Shown in pieces: positions 1 through 7,695 of a stretch of 16,809 bases of DNA (position 1 is the first letter of the stretch; every line of letters begins with the position of its first letter). This DNA is from JBCDBY01 sp039182715. Its GTDB lineage: Bacteria > Planctomycetota > PLA2. The translations under genes and the position numbers were made by a program. The stretch spans positions 1 to 16,809 of the forward strand of contig JBCDBY010000066.1 in the NCBI GenBank assembly GCA_039182715.1, given 5' to 3'. The notes under the pieces are model-generated. The model was given only the letters and a program-made list of their open reading frames with translations. It did not search any database and was not told the DNA's origin.

Positions 1-561
1 CCGCACAGCATCGTGCTGCTCGACGAGATCGAGAAGGCGCACCCCGAGGTCTTCAACGTGTTGCTGCAGCTCATGGACGAGGGGCGGCTGACCGACGGCC
101 AGGGCCGGACGGTCGACTTCCGCCACACGCTGCTCATCATGACGAGCAACCTCGGCTCGGAGCACGTGGATGCGCCGGAGCAGGAGATGCGCGACCGCAT
201 GGAGGAGACGCTCAAGCACGCGTTCCGTCCGGAGTTCATCAACCGCATCGACGAGACGCTCATCTTCCGCCGGCTCACGCAGTCGGAGCTGGCCGAGATC
301 GTGGACATCCAGTTCGCGCGGCTGCAGACGCGGCTCGCGGATCGCGGCATCGGCATCCAGCTGGCGTCCGGGGCGCGCGACGTGCTCGCGGAACGCGGCT
401 ACGAGCCGGCCTTCGGCGCGCGGCCGCTCAAGCGCCTCATCCAGAAGGAGATCGAGAACCCGCTGGCGCGGCGCATTCTCGGCGGTGACTTCGGCGAGGG
501 CGACACCATCGAGGTGGAAACCCACGAGGGCGCGTTCACATTCCGTAAAAAGGAGGCATGA
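1..561 (+). CDS. clpB: ATP-dependent disaggregase ClpB, C-terminal part (5' truncated by window)
   Basis: The visible 186 residues are the second AAA+ module (NBD2) of a Hsp100/Clp ATPase; the gene begins before the window. In order they show the Walker B segment VLLDEIEKAHPEVFN, sensor 1 (MTSNLGS), the arginine-finger segment FRPEFINRIDE, and sensor 2 in the C-terminal small domain (FGARPLKRLIQKEIENPLA). This tail resembles ClpB more than ClpA or ClpC: it has the IENPLA segment and ends shortly after a beta-rich stretch. ClpB is known to work with DnaK to extract polypeptides from cytosolic aggregates, threading them through a hexamer. The stop codon overlaps the start of the next gene (ATGA), so the lipoprotein downstream is probably on the same transcript. 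The N-domain, NBD1 and coiled-coil M-domain, which would confirm ClpB, lie outside the window. Confidence 0.93.
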   Translation, partial: PHSIVLLDEIEKAHPEVFNVLLQLMDEGRLTDGQGRTVDFRHTLLIMTSNLGSEHVDAPEQEMRDRMEETLKHAFRPEFINRIDETLIFRRLTQSELAEIVDIQFARLQTRLADRGIGIQLASGARDVLAERGYEPAFGARPLKRLIQKEIENPLARRILGGDFGEGDTIEVETHEGAFTFRKKEA

Positions 562-1490
562 GAGCCAGCCTCGTCGTCATCCTGGCCCTGGTCGCGTGCG
601 GCGACCAGGCGCCTAAGATGACGCCCATGACCGAACCGCTGCCGGACTTTCGCAAGCTCTGGAACTTCCAGGACCCCGCCGGGACCGAGAAGGAGTTCCG
701 CGCCCTCCTGCCGCAGGCGGAGGCGAGCGGCGACAAGGAGTACCTGCTCGAACTCAAGACGCAGATCGCGCGCACGTACGGCCTGCGCAAGATGTTCGAC
801 GAGGCGCACGCGCTGCTCGACGAGGTGGAGCCGGAGCTCGATGAGACGACGAAGGTGGCGCGCCTGCGCTACCTGCTGGAGCGCGGGCGCGCGTATCGAT
901 CGGGGGGCGACCCCGACAAGGCGGGTCCGTTCTTCGAGGAGGCGTGGGAGGTCGGGCAGCCCATCCACCCGGGCCTGGCCGTCGACGCCGCGCACATGAT
1001 TGCGCTCGTCGCGCCGGCGGAGGAGAAGGAGAGCTGGAACGTGCGCGCGATGGAGTACGCCGAAAAGAGCGGCGACCCCGGCGCGATGCAGTGGCTCGGT
1101 GCGCTCTACAACAACATGGGCTGGGATGCGCACGAGGCGAAGGACTACGAGCGCGCGCTGGAGCTGCACCGCAAGTGCTGGGACTGGCACAAGGAGCGCA
1201 ACACCGGTCGCGGCCAGCGCATCGCCAAGTGGTCGGTCGCCAAACAGCTGCGCATGCTCGGCCGCGGCGACGAGGCGATGCCGCTGCACGAGGAGCTGCT
1301 CGTCGAGTACGCGAAGGAAGACCCCGGCGGCGAAGGCTTCGTCCACGAGGAGATCGCCGAACTCAAGCTCGCCGCGGGCGACGCGGAAGGCGCCAAGCCG
1401 CACTTCGCAAAGGCGTACGAACTGCTCCACACCATCGATTGGGTGGAGAAGGACCGCCTCGAGCGCATGAAGCAGCTCGGAGGCGATTAG
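558..1490 (+). CDS. TPR-containing lipoprotein of unknown function
   Basis: A 310-residue protein starting with a short lipoprotein signal (MRASLVVILALVAC), with lipobox L-V-A-C and lipidated Cys at residue 14. The rest is almost wholly helical. TPR-like helix pairs are clearest around residues 178-215 (GALYNNMGWDAHEAKDYERA) and 258-285 (AELKLAAGDAEGAKPHF). TPR arrays are protein-binding scaffolds, and this one should be membrane-anchored on the outer face of a membrane. No partner is evident. The start overlaps the clpB stop by 4 nt. The Shine-Dalgarno AGGAGG (551-556) sits only 1 nt before the ATG, closer than usual, but the lipoprotein signal supports this start and no later ATG keeps it. 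The 3' end overlaps the opposite-strand permease gene by 4 nt. Confidence 0.85.
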   Translation: MRASLVVILALVACGDQAPKMTPMTEPLPDFRKLWNFQDPAGTEKEFRALLPQAEASGDKEYLLELKTQIARTYGLRKMFDEAHALLDEVEPELDETTKVARLRYLLERGRAYRSGGDPDKAGPFFEEAWEVGQPIHPGLAVDAAHMIALVAPAEEKESWNVRAMEYAEKSGDPGAMQWLGALYNNMGWDAHEAKDYERALELHRKCWDWHKERNTGRGQRIAKWSVAKQLRMLGRGDEAMPLHEELLVEYAKEDPGGEGFVHEEIAELKLAAGDAEGAKPHFAKAYELLHTIDWVEKDRLERMKQLGGD

Positions 1491-3166
1491 TCCACCGGCG
1501 GGAAGATCTGCTCGACGCCACCGTTCGCGGCGTGCACGCGGAGAATCTTCCCGCGGGCAATACCGACGATCGAGCTCCAGTTCGGGAAGAAGCCCACGAA
1601 GTCCGGGGGCGCGTTCTCGGCCGGCACGATGCGCGCCGACGCGACGTCGAGCGAGGCCCAGCCGCCTTCTTCGCCGTTCCACGTGCGGAACCAGCCCCCT
1701 CGCTGCGACGACGTGAGCTTGAGGGTCGGGTCGACCTCCACCGGCGTCGCGACGTTGGTGTCGAGGTCGAGGATGGCGATGTTGTCTTCCTTATCGAGCC
1801 AGAGCACGCGCCCGTCCGGCAGATAGTGGATGATCGCGCCGTCGCGCTCGATCGGGCGGCCTCGCTCCGAGCCGGGCTCGAGGATCTCGTAGCGCGGCTT
1901 GTCGTACCGGTCCCTGCGCAGGATCCAGTGGTGTCGCAGGACGATGATTCGCGAAGGCTTCGCCACCCGATAGATCCGCTCTCGGAAGGGGTCTTCGATC
2001 GCCTTGTGCCGCTTGCGCCAGACGACGAACCCGAGCCCGGCGCTGCCGACCCGGCGCCAGCCGCGTCGATACTCCGGCACCGCGTTCGTCCAACGTTCGT
2101 CCGGGAGTCCCGACCAGCCCTGCGCGACGGCGCGACCTTCGTTCGCGTCGTAGAGCGTGCGCCAGGTTCCGTGGGTTCCCTGGCTTTGGTAGTCGAAGTG
2201 GTGGACCAGCGACTGGCTGCCCAGGGAGGTGAAACCGTCCCGTCCGGCGAACGCCGAACCGATCGGCCCGACGGCTTCCCAATCGCCGCTTCCCGCATCG
2301 AAGACGATCATGCGGTGCGGCCCTTTGCGCCCGTCGAGCTGCACCATGCGCCCGGTGAGGTAGTAGAAGCGTTCGTTCGAGCTGCGGATCATCTGCTCGA
2401 GGTGGAACTCGCGCGACAGCGGGTCGAACGCGTACCACTCCTGCATGCGGTATCCGCCGTAGCCGTACACCGGCACGAAGAACACGAGCAGCACGAGCAG
2501 GCCGCGCCAACCGGCCGCGAGGAAGCCGCCGCCGTGCCGATAGCCTCGGATGAACGAGAAGCCGGTCGCGAAGAACGCGCCGATCAGCGTGACGAGAGCG
2601 GCGCCTGCGAAGTCGACGAACTCGGGCTTGTACTCCGGGAACCAGAGGTGCGCGAGATAGATCGGGAGCGAGAAGAGCGCCAGCACCAGCGCGCCCGCGG
2701 GTACGGCGAGCGCGCCGCGCGGAAGCCAGCAGGAGGCCGCGAAGATCCACGGGACGGCATAGAAACCGAGCGCAACGGGGAACAGCGTTTCGTCGAGCCG
2801 AAGCTCGGGCCATCCGGTCAACATCGAGCTCCACACGTACCCGTAGAGCGTGAATCCCGGCACGGTGAGCAGCAGCATCAGAAGCTTGGCGGCGAACACG
2901 ACGCCGAGTCCCGCGGGCAGCCGGGCGAGGAAGCGCATGCGGTTCCGTCGCACCTCGCCGGCGAACAGATCGGTCGCGAAGGCGAGCACCGCGAGCGCCA
3001 GCGAGCCCCAGGTGGCGACGTTGACGAACACTGCGCCACTGCTGCTGTGCGAAGGCAGCAGAAGCTTGGCACCCGCCAGCAGCAGGGGAATCGCGACGGC
3101 GATGCCGAGAATGATGGCGCGCGCGTCGCGCCACTCCTTCCAGAGGTATTGCAGGAACGTGCGCAT
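1487..3166 (-). CDS. ABC-2-like transporter permease with large C-terminal extra domain
   Basis: A 559-residue protein. The N-terminal 240 residues hold about seven hydrophobic segments (roughly 17-37, 46-66, 89-108, 129-146, 153-171, 186-206, 221-237), as expected for an ABC permease that pairs with the ATPase encoded just upstream. Residues 240-559 are soluble and beta-rich, with repeating strand-turn units such as RVLWLDKEDNIAILDLDTN and GKILRVHAANGGVEQIFPP that suggest a beta-propeller. ABC-2 permeases usually lack this domain. If the segment count is seven and the N-terminus is cytosolic, the domain would lie outside the membrane. The ATG overlaps the ATPase stop (TGATG, shared base 3166), and GGAGG on the coding strand (3177-3181) lies 10 nt before it. 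An in-frame extension upstream of 3166 would only read the ATPase gene out of frame. Substrate unknown. Confidence 0.85.
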   Translation of the reverse strand: MRTFLQYLWKEWRDARAIILGIAVAIPLLLAGAKLLLPSHSSSGAVFVNVATWGSLALAVLAFATDLFAGEVRRNRMRFLARLPAGLGVVFAAKLLMLLLTVPGFTLYGYVWSSMLTGWPELRLDETLFPVALGFYAVPWIFAASCWLPRGALAVPAGALVLALFSLPIYLAHLWFPEYKPEFVDFAGAALVTLIGAFFATGFSFIRGYRHGGGFLAAGWRGLLVLLVFFVPVYGYGGYRMQEWYAFDPLSREFHLEQMIRSSNERFYYLTGRMVQLDGRKGPHRMIVFDAGSGDWEAVGPIGSAFAGRDGFTSLGSQSLVHHFDYQSQGTHGTWRTLYDANEGRAVAQGWSGLPDERWTNAVPEYRRGWRRVGSAGLGFVVWRKRHKAIEDPFRERIYRVAKPSRIIVLRHHWILRRDRYDKPRYEILEPGSERGRPIERDGAIIHYLPDGRVLWLDKEDNIAILDLDTNVATPVEVDPTLKLTSSQRGGWFRTWNGEEGGWASLDVASARIVPAENAPPDFVGFFPNWSSIVGIARGKILRVHAANGGVEQIFPPVD

Positions 3167-3885
3167 CACGCGTGAGCCTCCATGAGTAGTTCCTTCATAC
3201 GCTCGGGCATGCGCTCGTCGCCGCCGAGCACCTCGTCGAGCGGGCCGTGGGCGGTGATGCGCCCATCGGAGAGGAGCGCGACGTCGTCGGCGACGCGCGC
3301 AGCGACGTCGAGATCGTGCGTCGTGCAGAGCACCGTCTGCTCGCCTTCGCGCAGTGCGCCGATGACGCCGCGCAGCACCTCGGAGCGCGCGACCGCGTCG
3401 AGCCCCGCGAACGGCTCGTCGAGCAACAGCAGCTCCGGCTGCGGCGCGAGCGCGGCGACGAGCATCGCTTTCATGCCCTGGCCGCGCGAGAGGCCGCGAA
3501 ACGGCGTGTCGAGGGGGACCTCGAGTGCATCGACGAGGCGCAACTCCTCGTCCGCGTTCCAGGTCGGGTACTGCGGCGTCAGGAAGCGGTAGAGCTCCGC
3601 CGGCGTCATCCACGCGTAGCCGTCCGGCGTGTCCGGCACGTAGCCCGTGGCGCGCCGCGTCGCTTGCGGGCGCCGCAGCGGGTCCTCGCCGCATACCTCG
3701 ATCGAACCGGCATCCGGTCGCAGGAGGCCAAGACAGAGCCGCATGAAGGTCGACTTGCCCGAGCCGTTGCGGCCGAGCAGCACCGTCACGCGCCCGTTGC
3801 GCGGCGTCAGGGAAAAGTCCTGCAGCACGGCGTTGCGTCGAAAGCGCTTGCGGATGTCGCGGGCGGTCAGGGCGGGTCGGTTCAT
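3166..3885 (-). CDS. ABC transporter ATP-binding protein (YtrB-like)
   Basis: A 239-residue single nucleotide-binding domain. Visible motifs are Walker A GRNGSGKST (38-46), signature LSRGQ (132-136), Walker B LLLLDEP (152-158), the D-loop (GLDA) and the switch histidine H190 (TTHD). The usual Q-loop glutamine appears replaced in the segment GYVPDTPDGY. The protein should energise the permease encoded immediately downstream. The chosen ATG at 3885 has an excellent Shine-Dalgarno, AGGAGGTG, with 5 nt spacing, and overlaps the repressor stop by 4 nt (ATGA). An in-frame start 36 nt upstream exists but would extend into the repressor gene and lacks this site. The gene is the middle of a tightly coupled repressor-ATPase-permease operon. 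Transport direction and substrate cannot be read from the sequence; related GntR-linked cassettes are usually exporters or stress-induced systems. Confidence 0.92.
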   Translation of the reverse strand: MNRPALTARDIRKRFRRNAVLQDFSLTPRNGRVTVLLGRNGSGKSTFMRLCLGLLRPDAGSIEVCGEDPLRRPQATRRATGYVPDTPDGYAWMTPAELYRFLTPQYPTWNADEELRLVDALEVPLDTPFRGLSRGQGMKAMLVAALAPQPELLLLDEPFAGLDAVARSEVLRGVIGALREGEQTVLCTTHDLDVAARVADDVALLSDGRITAHGPLDEVLGGDERMPERMKELLMEAHA

Positions 3886-4265
3886 CGTTCCACCTCCTGG
3901 GACGTCAGGGAATCGATCCACGCGAGCAGCGCGGACGGGTCGTGCCCGGCGCGATGGGCCGCGCGGGCGGCGCGCCGAAACTCCTCGAGCGTCGACTCGA
4001 AGCGCAGGCGGCGCGCGATCGCGGGTCCTTCCGGCGTCACGAACACGCCGCGCCCGTTGCGCCCCTCGACGGCGCCGAGCGCCTCGAGGTCGCGGTAGCA
4101 GCGCGCGGCGGTGTTGGGATTGACGAGGGCCTCGGCCGCCAGGCCGCGCACCGAGAGGAGCTTCTCCCCGGGCGCGAGCGTGCCGGCGGCGATGCCATCC
4201 AGAATCGCCTCGACCAGCTGCCGCGAAGGCGAAGTGGCGGCGGACGGATCGAACTCGTACGTCAT
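3882..4265 (-). CDS. GntR-family transcriptional repressor, YtrA-like
   Basis: A 127-residue protein with a GntR winged helix-turn-helix at about residues 13-77: SRQLVEAILDGIAAGTLAPG, then LLSVRGLAAEALVNPNTAAR for the recognition region, then the wing GRNGRGVFVT. Only about 50 residues follow, the short helical C-terminal domain typical of the YtrA subfamily rather than the larger FCD or UTRA ligand domains. YtrA-type regulators commonly repress their own operon with linked ABC genes, which fits the two overlapping downstream genes. A perfect inverted repeat ends 3 nt before the ATG and is the likely operator. No Shine-Dalgarno fits in that space, so the mRNA may be leaderless. The effector is unknown. 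Confidence 0.9.
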   Translation of the reverse strand: MTYEFDPSAATSPSRQLVEAILDGIAAGTLAPGEKLLSVRGLAAEALVNPNTAARCYRDLEALGAVEGRNGRGVFVTPEGPAIARRLRFESTLEEFRRAARAAHRAGHDPSALLAWIDSLTSQEVER

Positions 4266-4268
4266 GCA

Positions 4269-4292
4269 GCCGTACTATCGAACTAGTACGGC
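4269..4292. promoter_or_regulatory. Perfect inverted repeat, probable operator of the GntR-ABC operon
   Basis: Left arm GCCGTACTA (4269-4277), spacer TCGAAC (4278-4283), right arm TAGTACGGC (4284-4292): nine of nine bases pair. It lies directly upstream of the YtrA-like repressor start (4265), where an autoregulatory GntR site is expected. On the minus strand a weak -10-like GATAGT falls inside it, with TTCAGT 17 nt upstream, so a bound repressor could cover the promoter. The repeat is seen directly; the binding protein is inferred. Confidence 0.7.
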
Positions 4293-4338
4293 GGACACTG
4301 AAGCGCGCTCCGTCCCCTCATGGTCTCGATCCGAGACT

Positions 4339-4398
4339 CCGAAGCGGACTGCGTACACTTCGAGGTCGTTGTAAGCCACTGTGCAGCAGTCGCTTCGG
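4339..4398 (+). ncRNA. Long intergenic stem-loop, possible structured RNA
   Basis: CCGAAGCGGACTGC (4339-4352) pairs with GCAGTCGCTTCGG (4386-4398): 13 base pairs with one bulged G. The loop of 33 nt can extend the pairing after a mismatch (CAC 4356-4358 with GTG 4381-4383). A smaller hairpin precedes it (GTCTCG / CGAGAC, 4323-4337), and a terminator-like hairpin with TTTT follows on the + strand. No reading frame here looks like a protein, and it matches no tRNA, SRP RNA, tmRNA or riboswitch I recognise. It could instead be 3' structure of the protease mRNA on the minus strand. The strand is chosen from the terminator. Confidence 0.35.
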
Positions 4399-4405
4399 TT
4401 CGCCG

Positions 4406-4430
4406 GGTGCGCCTTTGGGGCGCGCCTTTT
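4406..4430 (+). terminator. Rho-independent terminator-like hairpin
   Basis: GGTGCGCC (4406-4413) pairs with GGCGCGCC (4419-4426) over 8 positions, one of them a G-U wobble, with a TTTGG loop and TTTT at 4427-4430. The orientation is plus, yet no plus-strand protein gene precedes it. It could end a small RNA or block readthrough. On the minus strand it would follow the protease gene but lacks a T-run. Confidence 0.4.
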
Positions 4431-4450
4431 GGGTGCGCACGGGGAGAACT

Positions 4451-5392
4451 CTAGCCCGACTTCTTCGCGGCTTCGGGGGTCGCCTTCTTCTTGGGCGGCG
4501 GCGGCAGGTAGCGGTAACCCGAGTTCGGGTTGTCCTTGTCGTAGGCAAAGCCGTCGCGGTCCTTGAGGAACGACACCAGCCGCTCGCTCGGGATGGCGAA
4601 GTTGAGGCTCTCCGCGCCGCCGATCTTCAGGTTCACGACGCCGATCACGCGCCCCTGCAGGTCGAACAGCGGGCCGCCCGAGTTGCCCGGGTTGACCGCC
4701 GTGGTCGTCTGCAGGTGGGGGAGCCCTTCGATCGCGCGATTGAGCGTCGAGACGATGCCCTCGGAGACGGTGCGCTCCAGGCCGAGCGGGTTGCCGATGG
4801 CGTAGACCGGCTGGCCCGCCTTGAGGCTGCGCGAGTCGCCGACGTAGACGAACGGCAGCGGCTTCTCATCCTCGATCTTGAGCAGCGCGAGGTCGTAGTA
4901 CGCGTTGATCGCGACGATCTTCACGTTCGACGCCTTGCGCCGCTCGATCGCACCGTCCTTGCCGCGCTCGAACAGCACGACCCAGACCTTCGTGTCGCCC
5001 TGGATGACGTGATCGTTCGTGACGACGTAGCCGTCCGGCGAAATGATGAAGCCCGAACCGATCGCCTGCGGCGTGCGGATCATCACGACGCCGCCTTCGG
5101 TGCGCGTAACGTTTTCGCGCACCGACGCTTCGCCGCGTTCGATCGTGCGGATGAGACCCTGGCGCGTCTCCTTCGTCTTGCCTTCGCTCTTCGCGTCGCC
5201 CTTCTTCGCGCTCGCCTTGCGCTCGACGATCTCCTTCTTGGGCACCTCGAGGATCGTGAAGCCGACGTCGACGAAGACCTTGTCGGCCGTCTCCTTGACG
5301 ACCTTGCCCTCGATGGAGCGGCCGTCGCCGAGTCGAAGCGTTTCGGCCTGTCCGAGGAGGGCGCAGAGGAGGAGGGCGATCACGACACGCAT
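4451..5392 (-). CDS. Exported HtrA-like trypsin-type serine protease without PDZ domain
   Basis: A 313-residue protein with signal peptide MRVVIALLLCALLGQA, probably cleaved before residue 17. Residues about 18-58 form a small beta-rich module (LRLGDGRSIEGKVVKETADK), followed by a charged Lys-rich linker (59-80). The S1C protease domain spans about 84-280 with the full triad: His128 in TNDHV, Asp167 in YYDLALLKI and Ser238 in NPGNSGGPL. No PDZ domain follows; the protein ends in PPPPKKK and an Ala/Lys tail. HtrA/DegP proteases degrade or refold damaged envelope proteins, usually gated by PDZ domains; lacking these, this one must be regulated differently, perhaps through the N-terminal module. 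It is transcribed divergently from the FG-GAP gene with 26 nt between start codons and no Shine-Dalgarno. Confidence 0.9.
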   Translation of the reverse strand: MRVVIALLLCALLGQAETLRLGDGRSIEGKVVKETADKVFVDVGFTILEVPKKEIVERKASAKKGDAKSEGKTKETRQGLIRTIERGEASVRENVTRTEGGVVMIRTPQAIGSGFIISPDGYVVTNDHVIQGDTKVWVVLFERGKDGAIERRKASNVKIVAINAYYDLALLKIEDEKPLPFVYVGDSRSLKAGQPVYAIGNPLGLERTVSEGIVSTLNRAIEGLPHLQTTTAVNPGNSGGPLFDLQGRVIGVVNLKIGGAESLNFAIPSERLVSFLKDRDGFAYDKDNPNSGYRYLPPPPKKKATPEAAKKSG

Positions 5393-5418
5393 GACCCGCT
5401 AGGTTACGATCTCGCGCC

Positions 5419-7674
5419 ATGCGCTGGGGTCTTTTCGTTCTCCTCTTTTCGTCGTTCGTGTCCGCCCAGGAGGAGCCCTACGGCTTCCGCGGCATGGAGA
5501 TCTACAAGTTCGAGTGGAAGACGACGCGGCTCACGCCCGCCGACCTCGACGGGGACGGGCTCAGCGACCTGCTGCTCGCCAACAACCGCGACGCGAAGAT
5601 CGAGATCATGCTGCGCCGCAAGGAGCCGGTGCCGATGCGCACGCGGCGCGGCGACCCGATGCCGAACGATCTGGTCGACGACCGCTTCTTCGAGATGCGC
5701 GAGATCCTGACGGAGAAGGAGGTCTTCAGCCTCGCCGCCGCCGATCTCAACAACGACGGGCACGTCGACGTCGCCTACTTCGGCAACCCGGCCGAGCTGG
5801 TCGTCGTGTACGGCGACGGCACCGGCCACTTCCCGAAGACGACGCGACTGCGCGCCGACGACGGCTCCACGCTGCGGCGCGGTCTCGCCACGGGTGACCT
5901 GAACGGCGACGGCCGCACCGACCTTGCGCACGTCGGCAAGGGCTTCACCGCGGTCTGGTACCAAGCCGAGGACGGCACGCTCGGCGAGCCGCGCAAGCTT
6001 CCGCACTCCGACAAGGGCGTGGCGGTGCTGCAGCTCGTCGACGTGAACGGCGACAACAAGACCGACCTCGTGCACCTGCTGCCCAGCTCGAAGCGCTCCG
6101 TGCGCGTGCGCTACCAGCAGGCGGACGGCACGCTCGGCCCCGTCGTCGCGCTCGCCACCGAGCCGTGGCGCCTCGGCGCGTTCCTCGAGCTCGATGGTGC
6201 GCCGGGCGCGGACCTCGCCGTCGTGCAGCGTTCGAGCGGTGTGCTGCGGACCATGAACGTCGTTGCCGGCGTCGCCGCCGAGGGCAATCTCGGCCTCGGC
6301 CACCCGCTGCTGTATTCCTTCGAAGGCACGGGCGGCAAGAAGGCGCGCACCATCCGCGTGGGCGATGTGAACGGCGACGGCCGCAACGACGTCGTGGTGA
6401 GCGAGCCGGACACGGCGCAGGTCGCGCTCTACCTGCAGGCGGCCGACGGCACGCTGGCCGGGCGCAAGGCGTTTCCGTCGCTCGCGACGATCGAGGACCT
6501 CTGTGTCGCCGATCTCGACGGCGACAAGCGTGCGGAGATCGTCGTGCTCTCCAAGGCGGAGGGAACCGTCGGCGTCGCGAAGCTGGGTGAGAACGGCCGC
6601 CTGCCCTTCCCGCGGCTGATCGACCTGCCCGGCAAGCCGCTGGCCATCGGCGCCGGACGACTGATGGGCGATGGGCCCATGCAGCTGCTCGTCATCAGCG
6701 AGAAGGACAAGAAGCGCACGCTGCACGTGCACGGCGCCGGATCGAAGGCGGCGTTCGCGCTCGAGGGCCTCAAGTCGGGCCCCGACGCGGTGCGCGTGCA
6801 CGACTTCAACCAGGACGGCAAGCCGGACGTGGTGCTGCTCGATCGATTCGGCAAGGCGCGCGTCTGGAGTCTCGGCGAAAGGGCCGAAACGATCGCCGAG
6901 ATCAAGGGTGCCGGCGCCGGCGCGGGCATGCTCAACCGCCTGGCGGCCAACGCCGTCTCGTTCGGTGACGTCAACGGCAACGGCAAGGACGAGCTGATCC
7001 TCGCCGCGAAGAACTACGCGCGTGCTCTGCGGCTGGGCGCCGACGGCGCGCCGCAGGTGGTCGATCAGGCCAACGGCCGCTCGCCGCGATCGCAGATCAA
7101 GGGCGCGGTCACCGCGGACCTGAACGGCGACAAGCAGCCGGAGATCGTCCTCTTCGATCGCGATGGCAACAGCCTCACGATTCTGCAGCGTGACGACGCC
7201 GGTGTTTTCGCCGTCGTCGGCAGTGTCGACCTCGGCACGCTGGACTATCGCGGGCTGATGACGACGGATCTGAACGGCGACGGCCGCGACGACCTGCTCG
7301 TGGCGGGCCGCACCCGCTTCGCACTGCTGCACGGCGGCGGCCGCGGCGCCGATCTGCGCGAGAAGAACACCTTCGAGCGGCGCCTCGAGTTTTCCTCGTT
7401 CGGCTACTTCGAGGTGGGTGACTTCAACGCCGACGGCGGGACCGACGTGGCGATCATCGACCGCGGCAAGCGCGCGATGGTGATCGCCTCCTACAGCGCC
7501 AAGGATGGCTTCCGCGAGCGCCTCGCGTGGCCGATCTACGACAAGAAGATGCACGAGAACGAAAAGCAGGGCGGCGGCGCGCGCGAGGTCACGGTGGCCG
7601 ACTTCGACGGCGACGGTAAACACGACCTCGCCGTGCTCATCCACGATCGCGTCATCGTCTACCTGCAGGGTTGA
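5419..7674 (+). CDS. Exported FG-GAP/VCBS repeat protein with 14 repeats
   Basis: A 751-residue protein with signal peptide MRWGLFVLLFSSFVSA. Fourteen units of about 50 residues each carry a calcium-loop-like motif, for example DLDGDGLSD (42-50), DLNNDGHVD (109), DLNGDGRTD (160), DVNGDNKTD (208), DVNGDGRND (316), DLDGDKRAE (365), DFNQDGKPD (462), DVNGNGKDE (517), DLNGDKQPE (567), DLNGDGRDD (617), DFNADGGTD (668) and DFDGDGKHD (728). Two units are degenerate (ELDGAPGAD at 257, RLMGDGPMQ at 414). FG-GAP repeats form integrin-like beta-propellers that bind Ca2+ and ligands; 14 units would fit two seven-bladed propellers. No catalytic or anchoring domain is visible, so it is probably a free periplasmic or extracellular binding protein. 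A terminator follows. There is no Shine-Dalgarno before the ATG. Confidence 0.92.
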   Translation: MRWGLFVLLFSSFVSAQEEPYGFRGMEIYKFEWKTTRLTPADLDGDGLSDLLLANNRDAKIEIMLRRKEPVPMRTRRGDPMPNDLVDDRFFEMREILTEKEVFSLAAADLNNDGHVDVAYFGNPAELVVVYGDGTGHFPKTTRLRADDGSTLRRGLATGDLNGDGRTDLAHVGKGFTAVWYQAEDGTLGEPRKLPHSDKGVAVLQLVDVNGDNKTDLVHLLPSSKRSVRVRYQQADGTLGPVVALATEPWRLGAFLELDGAPGADLAVVQRSSGVLRTMNVVAGVAAEGNLGLGHPLLYSFEGTGGKKARTIRVGDVNGDGRNDVVVSEPDTAQVALYLQAADGTLAGRKAFPSLATIEDLCVADLDGDKRAEIVVLSKAEGTVGVAKLGENGRLPFPRLIDLPGKPLAIGAGRLMGDGPMQLLVISEKDKKRTLHVHGAGSKAAFALEGLKSGPDAVRVHDFNQDGKPDVVLLDRFGKARVWSLGERAETIAEIKGAGAGAGMLNRLAANAVSFGDVNGNGKDELILAAKNYARALRLGADGAPQVVDQANGRSPRSQIKGAVTADLNGDKQPEIVLFDRDGNSLTILQRDDAGVFAVVGSVDLGTLDYRGLMTTDLNGDGRDDLLVAGRTRFALLHGGGRGADLREKNTFERRLEFSSFGYFEVGDFNADGGTDVAIIDRGKRAMVIASYSAKDGFRERLAWPIYDKKMHENEKQGGGAREVTVADFDGDGKHDLAVLIHDRVIVYLQG

Positions 7675-7695
7675 CGCGATTGGCACCATCCTGCC

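Noticed and set aside
399..1682. Minus-strand open frame opposite clpB and the TPR lipoprotein
   Set aside because: Arg/Leu-rich composition typical of antisense reading in high-GC DNA; no domain.
3167..3694. N-terminal extension of the permease frame
   Set aside because: It overlaps the ABC ATPase in another frame and is Arg/Ala-rich; the TGATG junction gives a natural start at 3166.
4293..4405. Possible tRNA in the intergenic region
   Set aside because: Stems exist but no cloverleaf with a T-arm, anticodon stem and acceptor could be built on either strand.
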